Assembly (NCBI GenBank): GCA_947591495.1
Contig: CANQDG010000019.1
Location: 1-36,982, forward strand
DNA: 36,982 nt
Source: an uncultured Bacilli bacterium
GTDB taxonomy: Bacteria; Bacillota_I; Bacilli_A; ML615J-28; CAG-313
Reading direction: 5' to 3'
Shown: piece after piece, positions 1 through 9,105 of the stretch
How the letters are laid out: each line of letters opens with the position of its first letter
How positions within the stretch are numbered: position 1 is the first letter of the stretch
Notes under the pieces: generated by a model
Database searches by the model: none
Told to the model about the DNA's origin: nothing
The model's input: only the letters and a program-made list of their open reading frames with translations
Position numbers and translations under genes: made by a program

Positions 1-101
1 AAAGATTTTAATAGAGTAATATTTTGTAAAATTTAAAAGATAACTTCTTTGAATATATCATAAGATAATCAGAATAACAATTATTACATTTATTAAATTA
101 T

Positions 102-130
102 TTGACTAATGTAATAAAATTTGATATAAT
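102..130 (+). promoter_or_regulatory. Promoter of tRNA-Cys
   Basis: The -35 box is TTGACT (102-107) and the -10 box is TATAAT (125-130), with a 17-base spacer. This predicts a start near 137, ten bases before the mature tRNA. Nothing else is recognisable in bases 1-101. Confidence 0.85.
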
Positions 131-146
131 TATATAGGCTTGATAT

Positions 147-220
147 GGCTCTGTAGCCAAGCGGTAAGGCGTGGGTCTGCAACACCCTGATCACCGGTTC
201 AAATCCGGTCGGAGCCTCCA
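147..220 (+). tRNA. tRNA-Cys(GCA)
   Basis: A 74-base cloverleaf. The acceptor stem GGCTCTG/CGGAGCC has one T-G pair, the anticodon stem GGGT/ACCC encloses a loop with anticodon GCA, and the T arm is CCGGTTCAAATCCGG. Discriminator T is followed by an encoded CCA. A TATAAT/TTGACT promoter lies directly upstream. The gene stands alone and is followed by a strong hairpin terminator. Confidence 0.96.
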
Positions 221-258
221 TACCTACCAATTATGTTATGGCAAAATATTTATTTTTA

Positions 259-300
259 CAAAAAGAACTTTATTTGCAATCATAAATAAAGTTCTTTTTG
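259..300. terminator. Bidirectional terminator between tRNA-Cys and endonuclease gene
   Basis: A perfect 17-bp stem (259-275 with 284-300) encloses an 8-base loop. The arms carry A and T runs, so the hairpin can work in both directions. It serves the plus-strand tRNA-Cys transcript and the convergent minus-strand endonuclease transcript that ends at 308. Confidence 0.85.
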
Positions 301-307
301 TTTTATA

Positions 308-1594
308 TTATCCCCAAATCATTTCAGCGAACTCTGGATAGTCAATAAAAGGATTACGATTGCCTTGAACTTGATAAGATCTTTCATTACGAAGTTTTTC
401 AAATTCATCAACTGGATCGCTTAAATGCCATTCTAATAATAATGCCATAGAAGAAATAACATTCGTAATTGGATAGCTACTATCTGTTTGTGAATAACGA
501 ATAAGCATATACATATAGATTCTAGCCACATCACCTTTAACGCTATCAACAGGTTCATAAAGTGAGCCGTAATATCCGCCTAAAGTTCCATCATCATAAA
601 GATTTTGTTTACCATTAGATACTTTACCCATAACTAAATTACCTCTTCGGCTGTTAACGTCTTTGTCTTCTGGTCTTATATGATGAATATCAGAACCTGC
701 GCCACTAGTTTTAAACCATCCACGTGATTTTGGCCATACATGTTCACGATTCCAAGTCGATGATGCTTTTACCGAAACATGGCCATAGAAAAGAATAATA
801 TTACCTGGTTTTTCAGGATCAGCATCAGTAAATGGTAAGCCTGTATCTTTAGTTAAATCACTATAACTTAAAGTTTTAGCATTAGAAATAATTTGACGAA
901 GTTTAGCTTTCAAAGCACTACCCGTTAAACCTTTAACGCTTTCATAATATGGCATTAAATCATCATCAATTGTTCCACCATCACTTTTTTTCCATGAGGC
1001 ATCTAAAGTAATGTCTTTAGTAATAATCGTGTCAAAATCAAATTCAACCCCATTTAATAACCAACAAACAAATTCATAACCACTTTTTTGAGGATTTGTT
1101 GGTTTTTTAGCTTTATTACCACTTGATACAATTTGACTAGTTACTTGAGTTCCACCATTACTATTGAAAGTAACCGTATATTTTTGTGGATTAGTACTAC
1201 TACTTGTAATAGTAACATTTAATTGTTCACTTAAATTAGAATCTAAATAACTAGAATTATCAGCTGCTAAAGCTTTAATCGTAATAGTATATTCACCAGC
1301 TTCTAAGTTATTTAAAACAATACCTAAAATCGCATCTTCTTGACTTACAACAAGTCTTTGTGTTAATTTTTGTCCTACATAAAAATTAATTTGATAATTA
1401 GCCGCATTTTCAACTAAATTAAAGAAAAGAATTTGTTTATCACTATATTCAGTTATATGAAGATTAGTTGGTGCATCTAGATTATAAATAGGTGGTTCAT
1501 TTTCATTTGGATCTGTAGGTATTTGCTCACATCCTGTAAATAAAAATGCACTAAAAAATATTACGATAAATAATAAAATTTTTACTTTTTTCAT
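308..1594 (-). CDS. Secreted endonuclease I-type nuclease lipoprotein
   Basis: Predicted surface-anchored DNA/RNA endonuclease of the endonuclease I family (EndA/NucM, His-Me finger). The ATG at 1594 is preferred over a TTG four codons upstream because GGGTG sits five bases before it. A signal peptide ends in a lipobox TGC with Cys22. Next come an FN3-like stretch (about 40-130), a Listeria-Bacteroides repeat (about 140-205, with GYEFVCW and a following LDASW) and the nuclease domain (about 215-428). The nuclease core is visible in NREHVWPKS, SDIHHIRPEDKDVNSRRGN, including the catalytic His and the Asn that normally supports metal binding. It lies just downstream of the RluA-type gene and is probably co-transcribed with it. 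Likely role: scavenging extracellular nucleic acid. The family call is firm; the substrate is not known. Confidence 0.88.
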   Translation of the reverse strand: MKKVKILLFIVIFFSAFLFTGCEQIPTDPNENEPPIYNLDAPTNLHITEYSDKQILFFNLVENAANYQINFYVGQKLTQRLVVSQEDAILGIVLNNLEAGEYTITIKALAADNSSYLDSNLSEQLNVTITSSSTNPQKYTVTFNSNGGTQVTSQIVSSGNKAKKPTNPQKSGYEFVCWLLNGVEFDFDTIITKDITLDASWKKSDGGTIDDDLMPYYESVKGLTGSALKAKLRQIISNAKTLSYSDLTKDTGLPFTDADPEKPGNIILFYGHVSVKASSTWNREHVWPKSRGWFKTSGAGSDIHHIRPEDKDVNSRRGNLVMGKVSNGKQNLYDDGTLGGYYGSLYEPVDSVKGDVARIYMYMLIRYSQTDSSYPITNVISSMALLLEWHLSDPVDEFEKLRNERSYQVQGNRNPFIDYPEFAEMIWG

Positions 1595-1610
1595 ATTATC
1601 ACCCAATATA

Positions 1611-2537
1611 TTATAACAAATTTTTTATTTTATCACAAGATAAGTTCTCTTTTTTTAATATATTTTTAAAATCTTTAGGAATAGGAGCAATAATTTGCAT
1701 TTTTTTGCCTAAAATTGGATGAATAAAGCTAATTCCTATACAATGTAACATTACTCTTGAATTAGATATAGCCCCATACAAAGTATCACCATATAAAGGA
1801 TGATTAATACTTGCAAGATGAACTCTAATTTGGTGAGTTTTTCCCGTATCAATTTTAACTTTCAAAAAAGATACTCGTTTATTAGCACTAACGACTTCAT
1901 AGGTTGTTTTAGATAGTGGTCCAGTTTTTTTAATAATCATCTTACCATTAATATGCCGATCTTTGCCAATGGCACTTTTAATCGTATTATTAGTCAAAAC
2001 TTCCCCTTCAACAATTGCAAGATAACTTTTTTCAATTAAATGATTTTCAAAAAGTTTTTCAATAGCACTTTGTGTAAATAAATCTTTAGCATAAATTAAA
2101 CAACCCGTTGTATCTAAATCAAGCCGGTGGCAATGCCTAATCGTTCGATTAAGTTGATGTTGCAAATAATAATTACTAACAATGTTAGCCATCGTGTGAT
2201 TTTCTTCTTGATTAAGTGAATAAATGATAAAATTAGTTGGTTTATTAACCACCAATAAATAATCATCTTCATACAAAATATCTAGTGGCAAATCAAGTGG
2301 TGGATAAATATTTCGTTCAAAACTACTAATATCGATCATTAAGTAGTCACCACTTTTTAAAATAGTTTCACCTGAGGCTAAATTACCATTAAGATAGCAA
2401 CAATTATTTTCGACTAAATAATTTCTTTTAGCTTTAGCTACATTAAATAAAGCAAAAAAATCATTTAATTTATGATTATTTAAATTATTTCTAATCTTAA
2501 TATTAAAATATTGTTCAGTTGGTAAATAGTTATTCAT
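1611..2537 (-). CDS. RluA-family pseudouridine synthase
   Basis: Cytoplasmic RNA-modifying enzyme that converts uridine to pseudouridine in rRNA or tRNA. An N-terminal S4-like RNA-binding region (about 15-75) precedes the catalytic domain. The domain shows VVNKP near residue 97 and HRLDLDTTGCLIYAK, which holds the catalytic Asp, followed by GKTHQIRVHLASINHPLYGD. Its 308 residues are normal for the RluD/RluA group. The usual HP(A/G)-type residues after NKP are replaced here by NFIIYS. GAGGAAG lies seven bases before the ATG. Target site and exact member (RluB/C/D or YlyB-like) cannot be decided. The stop lies a few bases from the next gene's start region, so the two genes probably share a transcript. 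Confidence 0.92.
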   Translation of the reverse strand: MNNYLPTEQYFNIKIRNNLNNHKLNDFFALFNVAKAKRNYLVENNCCYLNGNLASGETILKSGDYLMIDISSFERNIYPPLDLPLDILYEDDYLLVVNKPTNFIIYSLNQEENHTMANIVSNYYLQHQLNRTIRHCHRLDLDTTGCLIYAKDLFTQSAIEKLFENHLIEKSYLAIVEGEVLTNNTIKSAIGKDRHINGKMIIKKTGPLSKTTYEVVSANKRVSFLKVKIDTGKTHQIRVHLASINHPLYGDTLYGAISNSRVMLHCIGISFIHPILGKKMQIIAPIPKDFKNILKKENLSCDKIKNLL

Positions 2538-2623
2538 TTTAACTTCCTCTTAATTATTCTTAATTATTATCATATCATATTTTGATATTTTAAGGTTAAA
2601 TTTGACTTTTTTTATAAAAAAAG

Positions 2624-2664
2624 ATAAACCATAGTGATAAAATGGTCTATCATCTATGGTTTAT
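2624..2664 (-). terminator. Terminator of the apt-relA operon
   Basis: An 11-bp outer stem ATAAACCATAG (2624-2634) pairs with 2654-2664. It is extended inward by TGATA/TATCA with one bulge. On the minus strand it is followed by a run of seven T. The TAA stop of the SpoIIIAH-like gene lies inside the stem. Confidence 0.8.
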
Positions 2665-3152
2665 GCTTTGTTTAATTGATCTTGTGTCATAAAATTAACA
2701 ACAATATTATCTGTTTTATCAAAAGTTTCACTAACAAGATTGATGATATCAAGAGCTGCCGTAGCACTTGATTCGTTAGCAAGAACAATTACTTCGGTTC
2801 CACTAGAACTACTATGGACAAAAACATCTTGATAGCCTAAATTCATCACTTTAATTTCTACCAAAGCCTCTAATTCAGAAAGAGCCGATAATTCATCTTT
2901 TTCGATGCTAGCTGCCGTTTTACTAACTATACTAGCATTTTCATCAGCAATAATATCATTTAATTCATTTAAACGCTGACTTCGTTCTTTTCTAATTGCC
3001 TCACGCATATTAGTTAAAACTTGATTTTTTGTGTTAGTAACAAAGATGGTTGGATCATCTTCTTTTTCTTCGGCTGATGGAGATTTAAAATACCATACCG
3101 CAAGCATTGTAATTAAAGTTAAGAAGATTAAAGCAAGTTGATTCTTTTTCAT
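2661..3152 (-). CDS. SpoIIIAH-like membrane-anchored protein
   Basis: One N-terminal membrane segment (about 6-22) is followed by a charged helical region (about 45-100) and a C-terminal alpha/beta domain (about 100-160), in which an ...LGYQDVFVH... strand leads to VIVLANESSATAALDIINLVSE. This layout and residue pattern match SpoIIIAH, the mother-cell half of the SpoIIIAH-SpoIIQ channel in endospore formers. Length (163) is somewhat shorter than the Bacillus protein. AAAGGAGG precedes the ATG. It is the last gene of the apt-relA operon and is not next to other spoIIIA genes, so a sporulation role is uncertain. It may be a repurposed or relict homologue with a ring-building domain. Assignment is by pattern, not by search. 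Confidence 0.7.
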   Translation of the reverse strand: MKKNQLALIFLTLITMLAVWYFKSPSAEEKEDDPTIFVTNTKNQVLTNMREAIRKERSQRLNELNDIIADENASIVSKTAASIEKDELSALSELEALVEIKVMNLGYQDVFVHSSSSGTEVIVLANESSATAALDIINLVSETFDKTDNIVVNFMTQDQLNKA

Positions 3153-3221
3153 AAACTAATCCTCCTTTAGTCAATATACTATATGAAATGATTAGTTTAA
3201 ATATGAATAATTTACTAAACT

Positions 3222-4700
3222 TTATTCTACATGATAAGCATCATCGGATTTAATTTTATTAAATTTAACTTCTGGTTTTTCTTTTGGTCCAGGGTTATCT
3301 GGATGGGTATTTGAACTATCTTCACCGCTTTCTTTATTTAACAATTTAGGATCAGTGTTAATTCTAAATGTAACAAAAATATAATAAATTAATTCAATTG
3401 CTAGTAAAATAAGCATTAAGGAATCAAATTTAATAAAGAAGCCTAAAATTAAACCAACTACCGAAGTTGTAAGATAAGTAATCGAACAAATTGCATAATA
3501 TTCTCTAAATTTATTCATCACAAATTTTCGTGAAACAAGCCATGTAACTAAAACCCAAATTAAAGGGAAAATTACATTAATAATAATGATAAATAAAGAA
3601 TACATGTTTTTTTGAATATTAGCATCTGAATCAACCATTAAATCAATCATTTGGGCTAAACATTCATTAATGTTATCATTTGTTGAAAAGTTCGTTCCAT
3701 CTTGATTTATTGAATCGGTATTTAAATTGCTATAAACATATTCACCATTATAAATAGCATTTCTTAAACTAATTGTATATTTTTTCCGGGCAGTATATTC
3801 AACACCATCGATAGTGGTTTTTTCACCTTCACTGGCTTTTTTGGACCATAAATCATAATCATAAACGTCATCTTTTTTAACAATTTCTGAAGATGAGGCC
3901 GGTAGATAATATTCATAAACAGCCTTTAAGCGTCTTTGAGCACTAATTGTTAGACCATCAAGTGTTAAAGTTTTATCTTTACTAACTTCCATACTCCATT
4001 TTGAAGTATCATAACCACCAAATTCATCTAATTCAGGATTAAATTCTAATGATAGATTTTTCTCATTTGGTAAATAATACATGTAATTGCCATTGCTATC
4101 TTTTTCATAGCCCCCATATGCCATATTAGAATTATCTACTAAATTATGGTTTTTATCATATTCTTTACCTAAATTATAAAGGTAATAAAAAGATTTTTTA
4201 GTAAAAATAAACAATAAATATTCTTTATTAGAATCAAATTCTTGATTGACATAACTATTTAAATTTATTAAACGAGGGTCTATGGAATATGTTTCTTCTC
4301 CATTATCATCAGTTGCAAACAAATCGCATCCTTCATCAAAAACGATGACTAAATCTAACGTCTGATCACTATTATTAACTTTATTTAAAGATAAATGATA
4401 AGTTTTTTTAAAGTCTTCCTCACCTGTTACATCCAAATAATAGCCACTTTTATTCGCTGTTTGAACTAATTTATATTCAGGAAAATCTACATCACTAGTT
4501 AGAACATACTCACTATTAGCAAAGTCAGGCGCTTTTAGTGCTTTTTTGACAAAACGTTTTGTCGATAAATTAACCGAAAATAAGACAATAAAAACGGAAA
4601 GTAAAAAAATTAACACGGAATAAATTACTTTCATCGAATGATGTTCATACATTTTACGAGGTAAAATTAATGATAATAGAAAATTACCTACTTTTTTCAT
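3222..4700 (-). CDS. Membrane protein of unknown function with internal repeat
   Basis: I do not recognise the family with confidence. A cytoplasmic start is followed by a membrane segment (about 25-45), a large non-membrane region (about 46-365, probably outside the cell) and a bundle of three membrane segments near the C-terminus (about 370-450). A hydrophilic, Pro/Asp/Lys-rich tail follows. The outer region holds two related units of about 40 residues, around 233-275 and 278-320. Each has the pattern YD...W(S)...(S)....T.DG......R+...Y. The N-terminal layout recalls DUF1189-type proteins, but this is only a guess. AAGGAGATCC precedes the ATG. It sits inside the apt-relA operon between the GGDEF/EAL-like gene and the SpoIIIAH-like gene. 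Confidence 0.72.
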   Translation of the reverse strand: MKKVGNFLLSLILPRKMYEHHSMKVIYSVLIFLLSVFIVLFSVNLSTKRFVKKALKAPDFANSEYVLTSDVDFPEYKLVQTANKSGYYLDVTGEEDFKKTYHLSLNKVNNSDQTLDLVIVFDEGCDLFATDDNGEETYSIDPRLINLNSYVNQEFDSNKEYLLFIFTKKSFYYLYNLGKEYDKNHNLVDNSNMAYGGYEKDSNGNYMYYLPNEKNLSLEFNPELDEFGGYDTSKWSMEVSKDKTLTLDGLTISAQRRLKAVYEYYLPASSSEIVKKDDVYDYDLWSKKASEGEKTTIDGVEYTARKKYTISLRNAIYNGEYVYSNLNTDSINQDGTNFSTNDNINECLAQMIDLMVDSDANIQKNMYSLFIIIINVIFPLIWVLVTWLVSRKFVMNKFREYYAICSITYLTTSVVGLILGFFIKFDSLMLILLAIELIYYIFVTFRINTDPKLLNKESGEDSSNTHPDNPGPKEKPEVKFNKIKSDDAYHVE

Positions 4701-4723
4701 ATTGGATCTCCTTGTATAATTTA

Positions 4724-6448
4724 TTATTGATCAACAATTAAGCAAGTTAATTCATTTATTAATTCTTGATCTTCTTCTAAAGGAATTTTTTCCATAATAA
4801 CTACGATACCATTATCATATAACATTTGGAAAAAATTTTGATTAACAAAATTACCGCTTAACAAAGAGTTTTCAACTTCTTTTTCTCTAATTAAAACCGC
4901 ATCAGCTATTTTTAAACAAAGATTATATTCAAGATTCATAAAAATACTAGAATCTACAACGATAATAAAGCCCAATTCCTTAATCTTAACTAAATTGTTA
5001 AACACTTCTTCTTGACTTTGAGCATAGATTCTTGGGGCATGAACAATTAATTTTGTTAAAGGATATTTTACAATAATTTTTTTTAAATCCTCATATACTT
5101 TGCGAATTGTAAGGGATTTACTCAAAATAGTAAATACTGGCCGATCAAGATCTTTTTTCAAGGCCATTTCTAAATTATTAATGGTTGCATTTTCAAAGAT
5201 TCGATAGATTTCAATATTATCATAATCTGGTAAAATTGGTGTTACAATATGACCAATTGTTTCTAAATCTTGGGCTTTAATTAATAATTTATTGATGGTT
5301 GCAAGAGGTCTATCACACTCTAATTTGGCACAATTATCTTTTAATTTATCACTTTCATAGTCTTTTACATTAAAAGTCTTAGGCAATTTAGTTTTTAAAT
5401 AATAACATAGTTTAATTAAATCTGTTTTAGATGAGATATCTTGTGGCACATTAATTAAAAGATAATATTGTCTTTTTAATTCAAATGCTAAACTAGTTGC
5501 ATCTTTTTTGCCAATATTTTGGTTAATTAAAATCGCAATTGTCCCTTTTTCAATCTCGTATACTTTATGAACATTTTCATGTAATGCTTTATCAATCGCT
5601 TTACCAAATTTATTAGCTAATTCAATTGAAGAATTTTTATTATCAAGATCTTTAGCAAAAATAAGCGCAAATTGGGAACCTAAATTATGATGATTAAGAC
5701 AATCTAGTAAATAAATTTCATCTTGCGCCTTATTTAACAAAAGTTCATTTGGCAAAATATAGTAAATTTCTTGTTCATCAACAATTATTTTTTTCATTAA
5801 GGCAAGCATTTGACTTATTTTAGCATATTCTTCATCATCAACTGTTAAAATTTCTTTTTTTATTTGCAAATCATTTTGACATTTTTCATTTAAATAAAAA
5901 GTATTATGATTACAATTTTTAACAATCAAATAAAGTTGTTCGTGGCTATTAATTAATGATTGACATTTTTCATAATAATCTTGGCTAAGGTCATTTAATA
6001 ATTTATGGACTAATGATAACCATTTTTCATTACTAATTTGAAGATTAGGATTAGGGTTATTACTATAGAAAAGCACCGCAGCAACTAAATCATCTTTCGC
6101 AAAAATTGGAATTAATTCAAAAGCTAAAAAGGTTTGTTCTCTTAAATCTTTTAAATAATATGGATCAATAAAAGATTCCGTCAACATATCATATGTAATC
6201 GTAGTTTTTTCCTTAAGCGAAAAAGCCATTTCAACAATGGTACTTTTAAGCGTTTCTAGTGCATATTGCTTATTAAAAGTATAATTTTTCTTAATATGAT
6301 AAACAAAAACGGTATTTTCATCAATTAATAATTTAGCAAGACCTTTAAGTTTAGAATTAAAAATTACTAACGAAAGACTACAACAATTATTTGCTAGTAA
6401 CTCTTCATTATTAGTAATTAAAAAATCTAATAAAATATTACGATACAT
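4724..6448 (-). CDS. Degenerate GAF-GGDEF-EAL-like protein
   Basis: A soluble protein of 574 residues with no signal peptide or membrane segment. The N-terminal 150 residues resemble a GAF/PAS-type sensor. Residues about 225-345 look like a GGDEF fold without a GGDEF motif. Residues about 375-574 resemble an EAL barrel, with LIVHAPRIYA, a GFIIVVDSS strand and a KIADAVLI strand where active enzymes have the DDFG and K-D motifs. The EAL triad and the metal-binding acids are absent, so catalysis of cyclic-di-GMP turnover is unlikely; a binding or scaffold role is inferred. AGGAGG lies five bases before the ATG, and the dtd stop is just upstream. Its place directly after relA and dtd suggests a link to nucleotide signalling. 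The fold call is moderate. Confidence 0.65.
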   Translation of the reverse strand: MYRNILLDFLITNNEELLANNCCSLSLVIFNSKLKGLAKLLIDENTVFVYHIKKNYTFNKQYALETLKSTIVEMAFSLKEKTTITYDMLTESFIDPYYLKDLREQTFLAFELIPIFAKDDLVAAVLFYSNNPNPNLQISNEKWLSLVHKLLNDLSQDYYEKCQSLINSHEQLYLIVKNCNHNTFYLNEKCQNDLQIKKEILTVDDEEYAKISQMLALMKKIIVDEQEIYYILPNELLLNKAQDEIYLLDCLNHHNLGSQFALIFAKDLDNKNSSIELANKFGKAIDKALHENVHKVYEIEKGTIAILINQNIGKKDATSLAFELKRQYYLLINVPQDISSKTDLIKLCYYLKTKLPKTFNVKDYESDKLKDNCAKLECDRPLATINKLLIKAQDLETIGHIVTPILPDYDNIEIYRIFENATINNLEMALKKDLDRPVFTILSKSLTIRKVYEDLKKIIVKYPLTKLIVHAPRIYAQSQEEVFNNLVKIKELGFIIVVDSSIFMNLEYNLCLKIADAVLIREKEVENSLLSGNFVNQNFFQMLYDNGIVVIMEKIPLEEDQELINELTCLIVDQ

Positions 6449-6457
6449 TACAGCCTC

Positions 6458-6895
6458 CTAATATTCTAAATTAATTGTTACTGGTCCATCACAAACAATT
6501 TCTAATTTCATATCAGCACCAAAAATACCGGTTGCAACCTCAATATCTAAATTTCTTAATGCTTGATTAAATTCCTCATATAGTTTAAGAGCAGCGTCTG
6601 GTTTCATTGAATCAACAAAAGAAGGACGATTGCCACTATAAGGATTTGCATATAAAGTAAATTGGGATATTGATAAGATTTGACCATTAATATTTTTAAG
6701 GGATAAATTCATTTTTCCCCCATCATCTTCGAAGATTCGTAAGTTAGCAATTTTATTAGCCATCTTCAAAACTTCATTAGAAGTATCTTGATGCGTAAAA
6801 CCTACTAATAGCATCAAGCCTTGATTAATTTGACCAACCACTTGATTATTAACTGTACATGAGGCCTTTAATACTCTTTGAACAACAACTTTCAT
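6458..6895 (-). CDS. dtd: D-aminoacyl-tRNA deacylase
   Basis: Hydrolyses D-aminoacyl-tRNA (and Gly-tRNA-Ala) so that wrong amino acids do not reach the ribosome. The protein has the standard length of 145 residues. It shows the N-terminal MKVVVQRV strand, the SQFTLYA motif with the catalytic Thr, GNRPSF, FGADM and the Gly-cisPro motif DGPVT near the C-terminus. One oddity is Cys in place of the usual Asn before DGPVT. The start codon overlaps the relA stop by one base (TAATG), which indicates translational coupling. The relA-dtd order is conserved across Firmicutes. Confidence 0.96.
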   Translation of the reverse strand: MKVVVQRVLKASCTVNNQVVGQINQGLMLLVGFTHQDTSNEVLKMANKIANLRIFEDDGGKMNLSLKNINGQILSISQFTLYANPYSGNRPSFVDSMKPDAALKLYEEFNQALRNLDIEVATGIFGADMKLEIVCDGPVTINLEY

Positions 6896-9099
6896 TATTT
6901 ATAAAGCCTTTCAATTTGAAAAATTTCGGACATTTTATTTAAATTTAAAATCGTATTATTTAAATCAGCCAAATCAGCAACTTGTAACTTAAATTTAGCA
7001 ACACATTCACCATTACGATTTTTACTAGACGTTACAGAAGCAATTGTTACATTACAAGAGTTTAAGATGTTAATCATATCAGCTAAAAGATTTTTTCGAT
7101 CAAAAGCCTCAATTTTTAAGGTTGTATCAAAAACTTTGCCATGGGACTCTTTATCCCAATAGACATTAATAAAACGTTCACTTCCATTTTTATCAACATT
7201 AGGACAACTTAAACGATGAATAATAATGCCATTACCTTTGGAAATATATCCTGCAATTTCATCCCCAAATACTGGTTGGCAACAATTACCAAGGCGAATT
7301 TTAGCACGATCAAGTCCTTCAACGATAATGCCATAGCCATTATTTGCAACTCTTTTTCGGGCATTTGAACTACTTTCACTATATTGTTTTAAGGCTGCTT
7401 CATCATCTAGTTTAGTATCAGTTAAACCTAAAAGACGGTTAATCGCAGCTAAGGCTGATATTTCACCTTTACCTATACACCAATATAAATCTTCTACTGT
7501 TTTTATACCGTTTTTTGCAAAAAAGTTAGTAATTGTTTTATCATCTAAAGTCGATGGATTAAATCCTAATCCTTTAGCAATATTAGCAAAATCTTCTGAA
7601 CCTTTTAACACCGTATCATCACGCTGTTTTTTATTAATGAAGGCTTTAATTTTGGTTCTAGCATGGGAAGTTTTAGCTAATTTTAACCAAGCATGAGTAG
7701 GGCCAAGACAAGTTTTACTTGTTTTAATTTCCACTACATCGCCTGTTTTCATATGATAACTTAATGGAACAATTTTACCATTAACAATAGCTCCAACCGT
7801 TTTATCACCAATATCAGAATGAATTCGATAAGCAAAATCAAGTGGCATTGCGCCATTCGGAAAATCATAAACGTCACCTTTAGGACTAAAGACATAAACA
7901 TTAGCACTAAAAATATCTTCAATAACACTATCTAATGGATCTTCATGATCAGAATTTTCAACATAGGTAGTTAAATCTTTATACCATTTTAACTTATTTG
8001 TTATTTCAATTTGTTCTTTTTCAGGTGAATAACCAGCATTTTCTTTATAAGCCCAGTGGGCCGCAATTCCCATTTCCGCAACTTCATCCATTTCATATGT
8101 TCTTATTTGAATTTCATAAATTTTACCAAATGGCCCAACAACGGTTGTATGTAAAGATTGGTACATATTACTTTTTGGTACCGCAATATAATCTTTAAAA
8201 CGCATTGGTAGAGGCGTCCACACACTATGAATGATACCTAAAACCCGATAACACTCTTCAATGGATGTCACAATTATTCTTAAAGCTAATAAATCATAAA
8301 TATCTTCTAAACGTTTATTTTTATTAACAATCTTTTTATAAATGCTATAAATATTTTTAATTCGGCCTTTAATACTATAATTTTGAATATTTGATTTTTT
8401 TAATAATTCATCGATTTTAGTAATCATCATTTCGATATCTTCTTCACGTTCAGCTTTACGATTCGAAATATCATCTAAAATTTTATAGTATTCCGTCGGT
8501 TCAATCGCTTTAAAACTTAAATCTTCAAGTTCAGCTTTAAGCCGGTACATTCCTAAGCGATGGGCAAGAGGTGCATATAACTCTAAGGTCTCTTGCGCAA
8601 TTCTTTTGCGTTTAGTTTCTTCATGAAATTCAATTGTTCGGATATTATGTAAGCGATCGGCTAATTTTACTAAAACTACTCTAATATCTTTAGCCATTGC
8701 TAATAATAATTTTTCATGATTATGGGCTAAAGCTTTTTCTTTAGTCATATATTTTAATTTACTAATTTTCGTGACGCCATCAACAATTTCAGCCACATCT
8801 TTATTAAAAGCTGCGGCCATTTCTTCTTTGGTCATATCAGTATCTTCTAACACATCATGTAAAAGTCCGGCCGCAACCGTGCTAGGACCGGCGTGCAACG
8901 TTGTTAAAATATAGGCAACTTCAATGGGATGTTGAATATAAGCTTCACCTGATTTACGCATTTGACCACGATGTTTTTCTTCAGCTACCACATAAGCTTT
9001 TTTAATAAAAGCTAAATTTTGTTCTTCATGTAAATATGTTTTAGCTAATTCTAAAATATCATCAATTGTTTTTTGTTTTGGTGGTTGTTGCTCATTCAT
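6895..9099 (-). CDS. relA: Bifunctional (p)ppGpp synthetase/hydrolase Rel
   Basis: Long RSH enzyme of the stringent response that makes and degrades (p)ppGpp. The hydrolase domain is intact: H43 (KHRGQ), the pair H81-D82 (HDVLEDT) and D148 (KLADRLHNIRT). The synthetase domain is intact too: RFKDYIAVPKSNMYQSLHTT and EIQIRT hold the substrate and catalytic residues. A TGS domain (about 395-455) and a C-terminal ACT domain (about 660-734) follow. Two ATGs are possible: the one at 9105 is only three bases from GGAGG, the one at 9099 is nine bases away, so 9099 is chosen. It follows apt and overlaps dtd. With all catalytic residues present, both activities are expected. Confidence 0.97.
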   Translation of the reverse strand: MNEQQPPKQKTIDDILELAKTYLHEEQNLAFIKKAYVVAEEKHRGQMRKSGEAYIQHPIEVAYILTTLHAGPSTVAAGLLHDVLEDTDMTKEEMAAAFNKDVAEIVDGVTKISKLKYMTKEKALAHNHEKLLLAMAKDIRVVLVKLADRLHNIRTIEFHEETKRKRIAQETLELYAPLAHRLGMYRLKAELEDLSFKAIEPTEYYKILDDISNRKAEREEDIEMMITKIDELLKKSNIQNYSIKGRIKNIYSIYKKIVNKNKRLEDIYDLLALRIIVTSIEECYRVLGIIHSVWTPLPMRFKDYIAVPKSNMYQSLHTTVVGPFGKIYEIQIRTYEMDEVAEMGIAAHWAYKENAGYSPEKEQIEITNKLKWYKDLTTYVENSDHEDPLDSVIEDIFSANVYVFSPKGDVYDFPNGAMPLDFAYRIHSDIGDKTVGAIVNGKIVPLSYHMKTGDVVEIKTSKTCLGPTHAWLKLAKTSHARTKIKAFINKKQRDDTVLKGSEDFANIAKGLGFNPSTLDDKTITNFFAKNGIKTVEDLYWCIGKGEISALAAINRLLGLTDTKLDDEAALKQYSESSSNARKRVANNGYGIIVEGLDRAKIRLGNCCQPVFGDEIAGYISKGNGIIIHRLSCPNVDKNGSERFINVYWDKESHGKVFDTTLKIEAFDRKNLLADMINILNSCNVTIASVTSSKNRNGECVAKFKLQVADLADLNNTILNLNKMSEIFQIERLYK

Positions 9100-9105
9100 A
9101 TACAT

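Noticed and set aside
1610-1638. Promoter TTGTGA-17-TATAAT for the endonuclease gene
   Set aside because: The boxes are good, but the start would fall inside the ribosome binding site. Read-through from the RluA-type gene is simpler.
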